A stretch of 64,000 bases of DNA. Origin: Guptibacillus spartinae. GTDB lineage: Bacteria; Bacillota; Bacilli; Bacillales; Guptibacillaceae. The notes beneath the pieces are model-generated. The model worked only from the letters and a program-made list of their open reading frames with translations, was not told the origin of the DNA and did no database searches. Where the stretch lies: contig NZ_JAQQWU010000009.1 in assembly GCF_028610625.1 (NCBI RefSeq), positions 124,001 to 188,000 of the forward strand. The letters run 5' to 3'. The position numbers and the translations under genes were made by a program. Below are positions 25,545-33,891 of this stretch, piece by piece. How positions within the stretch are numbered: the first letter of the stretch is position 1; the number at the start of each line of letters is the position of its first letter.

Positions 25545-26006
25545 ATGCAGACTCAGAATGAAGGTGCGTCAACACAAAAGTGGGTGAGGAGGGGTGGCTC
25601 CTTTGCGTTAGGTATCTACTTACTTGCGCTTTTCTATGCGACATTGTTTATTTACAATTACTATCCGTATGGGAAGTCAGTTAATCTTGTCCTATTTGAT
25701 AGTATTAAGCTGATGTGGGAAAGCGGAAGCTATTGGCTAATCTTAAAGAATATTATAGGGAATATTTTATTGTTTATGCCGCTTGGTTTTTTGATGCCAT
25801 GTGTGAGTAAAAAGGCTGGATCAGTACTTATCGTTGGTCTCATTGGTTTTTCAACAAGTACTGTTATTGAATTGCTTCAGTATTTTGTCGCTCACCGTAT
25901 TTTTGATATAGACGATATTCTACTAAATGCCCTTGGAGCAATGGTAGGATATGGCGCTTTTCGAATCGTACTTGGTACTTATCGAAAAATAAAAATGAGA
26001 AAATAA
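25545..26006 (+). CDS. VanZ family membrane protein
   Basis: 153 residues with four membrane helices. NIIGNILLFMPLGFLMPC (about 68-85) and STVIELLQYFVAHRIFDIDDILLNALGAMVGY (read in pieces, about 107-138) are the VanZ signature. VanZ proteins give low-level teicoplanin resistance in enterococci; in free-living Bacilli the function is unknown. A GGGAGAG binding site precedes ATG 25545. It is convergent with the TlpA-like gene and shares a terminator with it. Confidence 0.88.
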   Translation: MQTQNEGASTQKWVRRGGSFALGIYLLALFYATLFIYNYYPYGKSVNLVLFDSIKLMWESGSYWLILKNIIGNILLFMPLGFLMPCVSKKAGSVLIVGLIGFSTSTVIELLQYFVAHRIFDIDDILLNALGAMVGYGAFRIVLGTYRKIKMRK

Positions 26007-26031
26007 AAGAGGCAGCGAAAGCTGCCTCTTT
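26007..26031. terminator. Bidirectional terminator
   Basis: AAAGAGGCAGC GAAA GCTGCCTCTTT: a perfect stem with a GNRA tetraloop, between the convergent VanZ and TlpA-like genes. Confidence 0.8.
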
Positions 26032-26037
26032 CTTACT

Positions 26038-26496
26038 TTAATCTTCTTTTTTTGCTTTATCGAGAAGTTTTGTGATTCGTTTCGTGAGCATTTTACGTCC
26101 TTCTCCACCAGCCTGGAAATGGCGTAGCTTACCTTCTGAATCAAATACATAGTAGGCAGGAACGTACTGATTATCAAACGCATCAGTTAGTTTGTGATCG
26201 CTATCGACAAAGATTGGTTGGCTAATATCATGCTCATCCGCCACCTTCTTAATTTCGTCAAGATCTAGATCTTTTTCAGAACGCGGCATGTGGACAGCGA
26301 CAACGTTCATGTCCTCACTATACTCGTCCCGAAATTCATTTACCATTGGCATCGCTTCTTTGCATAAGCCGCAGCTAATTGACCAGAAATGAATAAGTGT
26401 AAGTGGTTTATTGCCAACGAGATCACTCTTCTTTACTTCACCGTTAAACCATTCTTTCGCACCTTCTAATTCGGGCATTTCTTCGCGTAGTTTCAT
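26038..26496 (-). CDS. TlpA/ResA-like thioredoxin-fold protein, cytosolic
   Basis: 152 residues: a redoxin fold with active site FWSISCGLCKEAMP (C42-G-L-C45), the catalytic Glu/loop region and the cis-proline segment QYVPAYYVFD (about 110-119). Unlike ResA, StoA or TlpA it has no signal anchor, so it should work in the cytoplasm. AAAGGAG precedes ATG 26496 by nine bases. Its promoter carries two iron/peroxide-type operators just downstream of a good -10 box, so Fur- or PerR-type control is likely. The partner protein is unknown. Confidence 0.85.
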   Translation of the reverse strand: MKLREEMPELEGAKEWFNGEVKKSDLVGNKPLTLIHFWSISCGLCKEAMPMVNEFRDEYSEDMNVVAVHMPRSEKDLDLDEIKKVADEHDISQPIFVDSDHKLTDAFDNQYVPAYYVFDSEGKLRHFQAGGEGRKMLTKRITKLLDKAKKED

Positions 26497-26525
26497 TTAG
26501 TATCGACTCCTTTAATCGGAATTAA

Positions 26526-26556
26526 TTATAATCATTATCAGATAATCACAGTTATC
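26526..26556 (-). promoter_or_regulatory. Tandem Fur/PerR-like operators of the TlpA-like gene
   Basis: TTATAATCATTATCA (26526-26540) differs at one of 14 defined positions from both the PerR consensus (TTATAATNATTATAA) and the Fur 7-1-7 consensus (TGATAATNATTATCA). The neighbouring GATAATCACAGTTATC (26541-26556) is a GATAA/TTATC inverted repeat touching the -10 box. Binding here would block transcription. Confidence 0.65.
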
Positions 26557-26584
26557 ATTATAGTACATATCCATCATAAGTCAA
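26557..26584 (-). promoter_or_regulatory. Sigma-A promoter of the TlpA-like gene
   Basis: On the minus strand: TTGACT (26584-26579), a 16-base spacer and TATAAT (26562-26557). Confidence 0.65.
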
Positions 26585-26637
26585 TGAAAAGGGTTCATTC
26601 TATATAGTATTAAAATGGCTATAAAACGTTTCTTTAC

Positions 26638-27807
26638 TCATAAAGTAGAATATTCTCTAATGGGTTGAGGGTTTTTATGAACAGCGGTTGCTATGAATAA
26701 GGTTAGCAACATTCCGCTAATCGCATAAAAAATACTTCCTTCTGCAAACCAATCAATAAAGACGCCGCCAAGATAGGGACCGAGTATACTGCCAATTCCA
26801 AAGAAAATGCCAGCTAGAATGTTTCCTGTCGGTAGTAGGCTATTTGGAAGTAGGTCTGCTAAGTAGGTGATACTTAAGGAAAAAAGCGATCCAACCATCA
26901 TGCCAGCTAGGAAAAACAGAGTGAAAAGTAATGGGATAGATGTTGTGAAGATGGCTCCTGAAAAACAACCCCATCCAATTAGGATACTAATAAGTAAAAC
27001 GTTTTTACGACCGAACTTATCACTCATGATTCCAAGTGGCATCTGAAAAATAAGGCTGCCTACGACAAACGCAGGAAGCAGAATTGAAACGGCTTTGACA
27101 TCTAGTCCTGCTCGAAGCGCATAAACTGGAAAATTACCGTGAAGAGATGCTTCGAGGAAGCCGTAACCAAAAGAAGGCAAGAGGGCGACCCAACCAATTT
27201 TTAAAACGTGAGCATATTTTGAGAGCACTCGCTCAGAACCGTGCGCTAATGGATCTGGAAACTCATTTTTAATTTTTGAGAGCAATAACCAGGTAACACA
27301 GGCGATCCCGGAAGCTAGGAAGAACGGAAGAAACAAAGAATACTCAACGAGAATGGTCGAGAGTGGTCCAGCAGCAAATCCAAGCCCAAAAGCAGATCCA
27401 TAAATGGCAATGTTCCGCCCCCGTTTTTCTTTAGGAGTTGTCGTTGTAATCCAGAGCTGAGTTGCAAAGTGAAGAAGGTTATCCCCTATTCCGACAATTA
27501 CCCTTAAAATAAACCAGAACCAGAATGCCTGCCAGATTGGAATTAACATAATGGAAACCATTACAAGGAAAAGTCCGACGGCAATGGCCGGTTTGTATCC
27601 GTATTTTCGAACGGGTTTCTCGATAAATGGAGAGGCAAACAATATACCAATATAGAGAGCAGAAGCATTTAACCCATTCATACTTGACGAAACCCCAGCT
27701 TCCTCTAAAAGGATGGATAATAGGGGTAGTAACATCCCTTGAGAATAGCCTGAAATAAAGACAATTGATATAAGAATAAGGAAACGATAGCGTTTTGATT
27801 CAAACAA
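26638..27807 (-). CDS. MFS transporter (drug-efflux-like)
   Basis: About 389 residues with twelve membrane helices. The helix 2-3 loop contains the MFS-A-like FIEKPVRKYGYKPAI, and the helix 8-9 loop repeats it as GIMSDKFGRKNVLLI. The nearest relatives are sugar or multidrug MFS exporters; the substrate is unknown. Start: GGAG ten bases before TTG 27807; the longer frame from TTG 27831 adds eight residues and lacks a clear binding site. No terminator is seen after the stop; the promoter of the TlpA-like gene lies immediately downstream. Confidence 0.82.
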   Translation of the reverse strand: MFESKRYRFLILISIVFISGYSQGMLLPLLSILLEEAGVSSSMNGLNASALYIGILFASPFIEKPVRKYGYKPAIAVGLFLVMVSIMLIPIWQAFWFWFILRVIVGIGDNLLHFATQLWITTTTPKEKRGRNIAIYGSAFGLGFAAGPLSTILVEYSLFLPFFLASGIACVTWLLLSKIKNEFPDPLAHGSERVLSKYAHVLKIGWVALLPSFGYGFLEASLHGNFPVYALRAGLDVKAVSILLPAFVVGSLIFQMPLGIMSDKFGRKNVLLISILIGWGCFSGAIFTTSIPLLFTLFFLAGMMVGSLFSLSITYLADLLPNSLLPTGNILAGIFFGIGSILGPYLGGVFIDWFAEGSIFYAISGMLLTLFIATAVHKNPQPIREYSTL

Positions 27808-27946
27808 ATTGTTCACACTCCATCTGGCCAAAAAAGGAAATTCTTATCAGTGCCATTATAATAGAATGGCAAGAAAAGGGCTACCGTTCGCAATTTTCTC
27901 TTTCCTGATTTAAAATAAGAGCAACGTCTACTTACGAGGAGTGAGC

Positions 27947-28339
27947 ATGTTGGAATTTAACATGAAAAAAGAAGAAACAGGTTTTACTGCTGATTTTGAT
28001 TATGGAACACTTCATATATCTGGAGATGAACAGTTTGGCTTTCGCCCTTACCAGCTCCTTGTTTCGTCTGTAGCAGTTTGTAGTGGTGGTGTGCTTCGAC
28101 AGATTCTTGATAAAAAGCGAATGAACTATGAGGATATTAAAATAAATGCCGACGTTACACGTAATCAAGAAGAAGCAAACCGTGTTGAAAAAATTCATCT
28201 TCACTTTACGCTTTACGGTGACCTAGATGAAAAGAAAGTAGAAAGAGCGCTTGAATTAACGAAAAAACACTGCTCTATGGCCCAATCCGTTATTGGCAGT
28301 ATAGACTTGGAAGAATCTTTTGAAGTTGTAACTAAATAA
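27947..28339 (+). CDS. OsmC/Ohr family protein
   Basis: 130 residues. The two redox cysteines are in the LLVSSVAVCSGGVLRQIL and TKKHCSMAQSV segments, as in OsmC-type hydroperoxide reductases; length is close to family size (about 130-140). It probably reduces organic hydroperoxides. Start: GAGGAG six bases before ATG 27947; the GTG at 27941 lies within that binding site. It is monocistronic, with a long-stem terminator. Confidence 0.88.
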   Translation: MLEFNMKKEETGFTADFDYGTLHISGDEQFGFRPYQLLVSSVAVCSGGVLRQILDKKRMNYEDIKINADVTRNQEEANRVEKIHLHFTLYGDLDEKKVERALELTKKHCSMAQSVIGSIDLEESFEVVTK

Positions 28340-28340
28340 G

Positions 28341-28382
28341 AAACGAAAGAAGGGGCGCCGTAGGCGTCCCTTCTTTCGTTTT
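28341..28382. terminator. Long bidirectional terminator
   Basis: AACGAAAGAAGGG-CGCC pairs with GGCG-CCCTTCTTTCGTT, about 17 paired bases, followed by TTT. It lies between convergent osmC-like and general-stress genes. Confidence 0.8.
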
Positions 28383-28396
28383 ATTAACTTTCCCCT

Positions 28397-28825
28397 CTAT
28401 AGTTCTAGCGTTTCTGGAGTATTTTCTCCTTCGTTCATAAGGCGGATTGTATCCGGTTTGATTCTAAGAACGATGTAGTTCGGATCTTCAGGAGAATCAA
28501 ACCAGCGCTTTAGTTGGTCTCCCCATAGCTTTTCCTTTGTTTCTTTAGAATCGTCGATTGTAACCTGACCCTGTACTTCTACGAAACGATCATGCCAACC
28601 TTCTCCATCATAACCAAGAAGCACATGAACATTTTTATTTTGCTCAATATCTTCCACTTTGTGCGTTTCCTTACTAGTTGGTGTCATTAGCGTAAGCTCA
28701 TCATGGAAGAAAGTCATAAAACGAGAGTGAGGTTTATTATCCTTCACTGTGCTTAATGTACCAACATAGTGAGAATCGAAAATGCTTAAAACCTTATTTT
28801 TAAGTTCAGTTTGAGACATTGCCAT
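28397..28825 (-). CDS. ydaG: General stress protein 26-like, pyridoxamine-phosphate-oxidase fold (YdaG type)
   Basis: 142 residues. The split-barrel flavin/PNPOx fold is indicated by HYVGTLSTVKDNKPHSRFMTF (about 18-38), EDIEQNKNVHVLLGYDG, FVEVQGQVTI and the final YIVLRIKPDTIRL. Length matches B. subtilis YdaG (about 140), a sigma-B-dependent general stress protein. It probably binds FMN, but the reaction is unknown. Start: AAAGGAG eight bases before ATG 28825; the in-frame upstream extension to 28915 lacks a binding site. Confidence 0.85.
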   Translation of the reverse strand: MAMSQTELKNKVLSIFDSHYVGTLSTVKDNKPHSRFMTFFHDELTLMTPTSKETHKVEDIEQNKNVHVLLGYDGEGWHDRFVEVQGQVTIDDSKETKEKLWGDQLKRWFDSPEDPNYIVLRIKPDTIRLMNEGENTPETLEL

Positions 28826-29004
28826 TACAAATTCTCCTTTCGAATTTAACGCTAGTCTTAATCTTCCTCTATTTTCAAATTCTAAAACGCCTGAATATGC
28901 CATTATTTCTTTCAAACGATTCTAGCGCATTCCATCGTTTTTTAAACCAATACTAGGGGTATACCATAGTGAGATTTTAAATTGACAGGTAAGAAGGTAA
29001 TTAA

Positions 29005-30387
29005 ATGAACAAAACATATGATTTTACTCAGGGAAATATTGCGAAGCAAATGGTCTTTTTTTCGTTCCCTATCTTCCTAACGAACTTATTGCAAACGTCT
29101 TATCAGTTCATTGATAGTATCTGGGTAGGAAATTTACTTGGTGCCAATGCGCTTGGAGCGATTTCAATTGCCGCTCCGGTCATATTTACAGTTCTATCCT
29201 TCATCATAGGTGTAAACAGTGCAACGTTAACAGTATTGTCTCAGCAGAAGGGAGCATCCGATCAGAACGGTCTAATTGAATCGTTAAATGCATTTGTTGT
29301 CGTTTTAACAATGCTGTCCGTCTTCTTTGGTATCATCGGTTTTCTATTCACGGATCAGATCCTAACATTTTTAGGAACACCAGATGAAATTTTTGAAAGC
29401 ACGAAAGCGTATTTGCGAATTAATTTCCTGGGTATTCTTTTTTTGTTTGGTTATAACTTTATCGGAACGGTTTTAAGAGCGCTTGGAGATAGTAAAACAC
29501 CGATTCGCTTTGTGTTGTTTGCTGTTCTTTTGAATACCGCTTTAGATCCATTGTTTATTTCTTATTTTAACTGGGGAATTGAAGGGGCAGCATATGCGAC
29601 AATCCTTTCTCAAGGGGCAGCCTTTTTATATGGCGTTATTTATTCGATATGGAAATCTAAAATTCCATTTACTTTACCTCATCTCCCTGACTGGAAAGAA
29701 ATTAAGCGGATTTCCAAACTCGGAATCCCTGCAGGATTGCAAATGATGACCGTTTCTGCCGGAGTGACAGCGATTATGGGAATAGTAGCGAGCTTTGGCA
29801 CGCAAGTTGTCGCAGGATTTGGCGCAGCCCAAAGGCTTGATCGTATCATCATGTTGCCCGCGTTTACTCTTGGAGCAGCAGTAAACAGTATGGCTGGACA
29901 GAATATTGGTTCTGGGAAATGGGAAAGAGTTTCTTCCATCTCCAAAAATGGCATTATCTTAATTCTTTCCGTCTCTTTCACTATAAGTGCCATTATCTTT
30001 TTCGCTGCGGAATCAATGATTCGTCTATTTATTGACGATCCAGCGACCATTGCTTTTGGAAAGAGTTACTTAAAAACGGTAGCCTTTTTCTATCCGTTTC
30101 TTGGCATTAACTTTGTGTTAAACGGCGTCGTGAAAGCCGCTGGAGCGATGGTTCAGGTGCTTGTCCTTAATATCATTTCGTTCTGGATCCTTCGAGTACC
30201 GCTCACTTATCTATTTTCAAGATGGCTAGGAGAAGAAGGAATTGCATACGGAATAGGTGTTAGCTTTATTATTTCAAGTCTATTCGCCATTGCTTATTAT
30301 CGTTATGGAAAGTGGCGTGAAATTGAATTATTTGAAGAAAATCCAAACCATGGAAAAAGGAATATTCAAACGAAAAATAATGCATAA
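29005..30387 (+). CDS. MATE family efflux transporter
   Basis: 460 residues, twelve membrane helices in two six-helix halves, the standard MATE length. The opening FTQGNIAKQMVFFSFPIFLTN and later YNFIGTVLRALGDSKTPIRF and GAAQRLDRIIMLPAFTLGAA segments are typical of DinF/NorM-like multidrug/Na+ antiporters. The substrate is unknown. The ribosome binding site is modest (AAGAAGGT) before ATG 29005. The next gene, yczE, follows after about 85 bases and may be co-transcribed. Confidence 0.93.
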   Translation: MNKTYDFTQGNIAKQMVFFSFPIFLTNLLQTSYQFIDSIWVGNLLGANALGAISIAAPVIFTVLSFIIGVNSATLTVLSQQKGASDQNGLIESLNAFVVVLTMLSVFFGIIGFLFTDQILTFLGTPDEIFESTKAYLRINFLGILFLFGYNFIGTVLRALGDSKTPIRFVLFAVLLNTALDPLFISYFNWGIEGAAYATILSQGAAFLYGVIYSIWKSKIPFTLPHLPDWKEIKRISKLGIPAGLQMMTVSAGVTAIMGIVASFGTQVVAGFGAAQRLDRIIMLPAFTLGAAVNSMAGQNIGSGKWERVSSISKNGIILILSVSFTISAIIFFAAESMIRLFIDDPATIAFGKSYLKTVAFFYPFLGINFVLNGVVKAAGAMVQVLVLNIISFWILRVPLTYLFSRWLGEEGIAYGIGVSFIISSLFAIAYYRYGKWREIELFEENPNHGKRNIQTKNNA

Positions 30388-30473
30388 TTGCTAAAGGAAA
30401 GGGTCGTCCTTTTACCGATTTCTGCGTTACAATGGACAATAGAGTCTATGCAGTTAGAGAGAGGATGCCAGAT

Positions 30474-31067
30474 TTGAAAATGAAGCGCTTTTTGTTCTAT
30501 GTGATTGGCCTTTTCGTGTTGACGGCTGGAATAACCTTAACGATTAAATCAGATATAGGTGCAGGAGCATGGGATGCTCTTAACGTAGGATTATCGGAAA
30601 CAATCGGTTTTACAGTTGGTAGTTGGGTCATCATTGTTGGGATTATCTTGATTATCGTTAATGCATTACTAATGAGAGCTTGGCCGGATTTCTTTGCTCT
30701 TATTACAATCATTGTAACGGGTTTGTTTATTGATTTTTGGTTATTAACTTTGTTTGCAAATTGGACGATTACAGATGTCTTTCTATCCTATGCTGTTTTT
30801 GCAATTGGGATGGTTCTCATTGGACTTGGAATCGCAATCTATCTTCAAGCCAAGTTTGCTGTTATTCCAATTGATGGACTAATGCTGGCCATCCATCATA
30901 AAACAGGACTAAGCATTCGAACTTCAAAAACCATTGGCGAACTCCTTGCCCTACTTGCGGCGGTAGTTTTAGGAGGACCAATCGGAATTGGGACATTGGC
31001 CATTACCTTTGGAATTGGCCCGCTTGTACAGTTTTTCTATCCTACTTTTGAGAAAATGAACGCGTAA
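30474..31067 (+). CDS. yczE: YczE/YyaS family membrane protein
   Basis: About 197 residues with five membrane helices. GAGAWDALNVGLSE (about 25-38), FAVIPIDGLMLAIHHKTGLSIRTSKTIGEL (in pieces) and the final GIGTLAITFGIGPLVQFF are the YczE signature. B. subtilis YczE is needed for full activity of the surfactin synthetase region; the general function is unknown. Start is uncertain: GAGAGAGG (30457-30464) fits TTG 30474 best; ATG 30465 abuts the binding site and ATG 30480 is rather far. The stop lies inside the terminator hairpin. Confidence 0.82.
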   Translation: MKMKRFLFYVIGLFVLTAGITLTIKSDIGAGAWDALNVGLSETIGFTVGSWVIIVGIILIIVNALLMRAWPDFFALITIIVTGLFIDFWLLTLFANWTITDVFLSYAVFAIGMVLIGLGIAIYLQAKFAVIPIDGLMLAIHHKTGLSIRTSKTIGELLALLAAVVLGGPIGIGTLAITFGIGPLVQFFYPTFEKMNA

Positions 31068-31083
31068 GCGTTCATTTTTTTGT
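31056..31083 (+). terminator. Terminator overlapping the yczE stop
   Basis: AAATGAACGC GTAA GCGTTCATTT followed by T residues; the hairpin includes the stop codon. Confidence 0.75.
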
Positions 31084-31199
31084 GTAAGGATCGATCTGAA
31101 ATATCACACTTTGTTGGATAAAAGACAGGTTTCTAGAAAAAATACAAATAAGAGTCTAAATGATCCTGTATGAACAGTTCCGAACAAAGGAGAATAAAA

Positions 31200-31994
31200 A
31201 TGAAGAAATTAGTCTTAATCATCCTGCTCTTAACCGTCATCTCGCCACTAAATACGCTAGCTGCGGAGGAGAAGAAAGCGGGAAACAACCAAGCGTTACA
31301 AGTTCCGGATTCTACAGTCAATATTTCAAAGGAAAACACTTACCCAAATCCGGCGCAAGATTTACCGACTTTACAGCCGAGTGAATTAACGAAAGAGTTA
31401 ACCGGTTCCGCTGAGGTTCAGATTGAGAATCCTGAGCTTATCCAGATATTAAATGATTCTTCGATTTCACCTTCTAAGCTTGCAATAGGCTATCGTGCGA
31501 GTATCTACTTAGGTAAGTGGGCGTTGAATTATGATTCTTCTGAAACGAATGTTAACTGGCAATATAAGCAGGCAAATGTAAATCGAGTGGATAATCGAGG
31601 TGGCAGTGGTCCTGTTCAAATGACTTATCGTCAAGAAGAAGAGAAAAAAGTTAACGGTGGTTTAACCGCTTCTATTCCTGATAGTGAAGATGTAAAGAAA
31701 ATGATGATGATGAAGGCATCAGAGAAAACAAAGCTCTCTCTCTCTTTTCAAACAATGATTGGGAAAGATACAAAAAAAGGAAATGTTTATAATGTTAGTG
31801 CAAAGAATTATGGGACACTAACGAGCTATGTCCCTGCTGTTAATGAAAAAGGAAAAGTCACCTATGGGGAAGTATATCTTGTGCTAAAGGGCAGCAAGAT
31901 GAAACTGGAAGTGCGCAATGTAACGCAACAGGGAATCGGCGCGTGGATTCCGGTTCAAGATTATTTGAGTTTTGAATTCAGTACTCGTCAATAA
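31200..31994 (+). CDS. yfkD: YfkD family secreted protein
   Basis: 264 residues, the same length as B. subtilis YfkD. A signal peptide (MKKLVLIILLLTVISPLNTLA, cut near 21-22) is followed by a mature part with VQIENPELIQILNDSSISPS and LAIGYRASIYLGKWALNYDS segments typical of the family. Function is unknown; it is probably exported or membrane-attached in the mother cell or envelope. Start: AAAGGAG eight bases before ATG 31200. Followed by a terminator and then pdaA, a neighbourhood I recall from B. subtilis. Confidence 0.85.
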   Translation: MKKLVLIILLLTVISPLNTLAAEEKKAGNNQALQVPDSTVNISKENTYPNPAQDLPTLQPSELTKELTGSAEVQIENPELIQILNDSSISPSKLAIGYRASIYLGKWALNYDSSETNVNWQYKQANVNRVDNRGGSGPVQMTYRQEEEKKVNGGLTASIPDSEDVKKMMMMKASEKTKLSLSFQTMIGKDTKKGNVYNVSAKNYGTLTSYVPAVNEKGKVTYGEVYLVLKGSKMKLEVRNVTQQGIGAWIPVQDYLSFEFSTRQ

Positions 31995-32017
31995 CCAGCT
32001 TATGCTGGTTATTTTTT
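31993..32017 (+). terminator. Terminator of yfkD
   Basis: AACCAGC TTAT GCTGGTT followed by ATTTTTT. Confidence 0.8.
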
Positions 32018-32122
32018 GGGGATTTAGGATGGCGATAATTTCCTAAAACGATCGATAAGAATGAAGAAAGAAAACAGGTTAAACATCACACACTAATACG
32101 GGGACAAAGAAGGAGGGATTCG

Positions 32123-32902
32123 ATGAAAATAATGGTATTAACGCTCACTCTATTTCTTGGAACGATGACTGGAGCATTTGCGATGGACAATCAGTCGCAT
32201 GATTGGTATTTTAAACGGAGTAAAAACCATTCACCTGCTACGACTGAACCTGAGTTTCAAGAATTACTGAAGCCATATGACAGCTACTTTATTGGTGATT
32301 CTAATCAAAAAGAACTTTATATGACTTTTGATAATGGATATGAAAACGGCTATACGGATGAGATCTTAGATGTTTTAAAAACAGAAAAGGTGCCTGCTAC
32401 ATTTTTTGTAACGGGGCATTATTTGAAAGATCAACCTGATCTTGTGAAGCGAATGGTGGAAGAAGGGCATATTGTTGGAAATCACTCCTGGAGTCACCCT
32501 GATATGACAGCTATTTCAGATGAGAAAATCAGAACTGAATTACGAAAAGTTAAAGAGGAATATACACGTTTAACAGGGGATGAAACAATGCACTATTTAC
32601 GCCCCCCGCGTGGCGTTTTCAGTGAGCGGTCTCTCGCAATTTCCCATGAAGAAGGTTATCATAACATCTTTTGGTCACTTGCTTATAAAGATTGGGAAAC
32701 GAATAAGCAAAAGGGTGGTCAATATGCTTACGACTCCATTATGAAACAGGTACATCCAGGAGCCATCCTGCTTCTGCATACCGTCTCAAAAGATAATGCA
32801 GAAGCACTTGAAAAGGTTATCCAAGATCTAAAGAAAGAGGGCTATACATTTAAAAGCCTTGACGATCTTGTCTTAAAGGAGAAAATCCCGACTATGCCTT
32901 AA
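32123..32902 (+). CDS. pdaA: PdaA, delta-lactam-biosynthetic peptidoglycan de-N-acetylase
   Basis: 259 residues. A signal peptide (cut after MTGAFA, about residue 20) precedes a NodB-like polysaccharide deacetylase domain (about 65-250). The first motif is TFDNGYENGYT, with Asn in place of the usual second Asp, as in B. subtilis PdaA. The metal-binding H-x3-H is in VGNHSWSHPDM, the arginine in LRPPRGVFS, and the late motif LLLHTVS. It makes muramic-delta-lactam for spore cortex so that germination enzymes can act. AAGGAGGGAT precedes ATG 32123. It is monocistronic with a terminator. Confidence 0.95.
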   Translation: MKIMVLTLTLFLGTMTGAFAMDNQSHDWYFKRSKNHSPATTEPEFQELLKPYDSYFIGDSNQKELYMTFDNGYENGYTDEILDVLKTEKVPATFFVTGHYLKDQPDLVKRMVEEGHIVGNHSWSHPDMTAISDEKIRTELRKVKEEYTRLTGDETMHYLRPPRGVFSERSLAISHEEGYHNIFWSLAYKDWETNKQKGGQYAYDSIMKQVHPGAILLLHTVSKDNAEALEKVIQDLKKEGYTFKSLDDLVLKEKIPTMP

Positions 32903-32903
32903 G

Positions 32904-32930
32904 AAAGACTGCCAGAGATGGCAGTCTTTT
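32904..32930 (+). terminator. Terminator of pdaA
   Basis: AAAGACTGCC AGAGA TGGCAGTCTTTT, immediately after the stop. Confidence 0.78.
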
Positions 32931-33006
32931 GCGTGTGGCCGGTGTAACTAGTAATCAAGTGTCGGATTTGCGATAATATACAGGACATGACGAAGGAGGC
33001 GGTACT

Positions 33007-33876
33007 GTGTGGACTGAGAAAGTTTTTCCTCAAAAACCGTACGACGTGGATCGACTTTTCAGAAGGTTGAGCATGGATCCGCTTCAGTACGTGGATGATG
33101 ATAACAAAATCCTGAAAGTTCCATTAAGGATTAAACGTCATAAAGGTGTTTATTCTGTTCAATTCATAGGAACGGATGAACAACCGTGTTTTGAGATAAG
33201 TGGAAAAGATGAGAATACCAAAGGAGAAGCTGTCACTCGAATTCGTGAAATGTTTGACCTTCAGATGGAGCCGTGTAGCATTTACACTGCGTTTAGGAAA
33301 ACAAACATTTCATCACTAGTGGAGAATTATATTGGCATGCCTCTTATTGGCGAACCTGATGTTTATAGTGCTTTAATAAAGAATATTATTCATCAGCAGC
33401 TGAATATGAAATTTGCTTATACACTCACGTATCGCTTTGTGTCACGATATGGGACAGAGATGGATCACGCGTGGTTTTACCCTCAACCTGAAGTAGTAAG
33501 CAAATTGAAAGTGGAAGAACTGAGAGAGCTACAATTCAGTAAGAGAAAAGCCGAATACGTTATTGGAATTGCTAAAAAAATAGTGTCAGGTGATCTCGAT
33601 TTGGAAAAACTTTATACACTCACGAATCAAGAAGTGTATGAAGAGTTGCTTCCGGTCAGAGGTGTTGGACCCTGGACGGTGGAATGTGTACTTCTCTTCG
33701 GGTTAAGGCGAAAGGATATTTTGCCAGCAGGTGATGTAGGAATCCAAAATGCCATCCTGAAGTGGTATCAGCTGTCAACGAAGCCAACGAAAGAAGAAGT
33801 GAAGGTGTATCAAAAGAATTGGTCACCGTATTCGAGCTATATTTCCATGTATTTATGGGAAAGCTTAAGCGGTTAA
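33007..33876 (+). CDS. yfjP: AlkA-type DNA-3-methyladenine glycosylase (YfjP)
   Basis: 289 residues. An N-terminal AlkA_N-like beta domain (about 1-95) is followed by a helix-hairpin-helix GPD domain: LLPVRGVGPWTVECVLL (about 214-230) then PAGDVGIQNAI with catalytic Asp243. It excises alkylated bases. GTG 33007 has AAGGAGGC seven bases upstream. The RlmCD-type methyltransferase gene starts 15 bases after the stop, so the two are probably co-transcribed, as yfjP and yfjO are adjacent in B. subtilis. Confidence 0.92.
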   Translation: MWTEKVFPQKPYDVDRLFRRLSMDPLQYVDDDNKILKVPLRIKRHKGVYSVQFIGTDEQPCFEISGKDENTKGEAVTRIREMFDLQMEPCSIYTAFRKTNISSLVENYIGMPLIGEPDVYSALIKNIIHQQLNMKFAYTLTYRFVSRYGTEMDHAWFYPQPEVVSKLKVEELRELQFSKRKAEYVIGIAKKIVSGDLDLEKLYTLTNQEVYEELLPVRGVGPWTVECVLLFGLRRKDILPAGDVGIQNAILKWYQLSTKPTKEEVKVYQKNWSPYSSYISMYLWESLSG

Positions 33877-33891
33877 ATAGAAGGAGAGATC

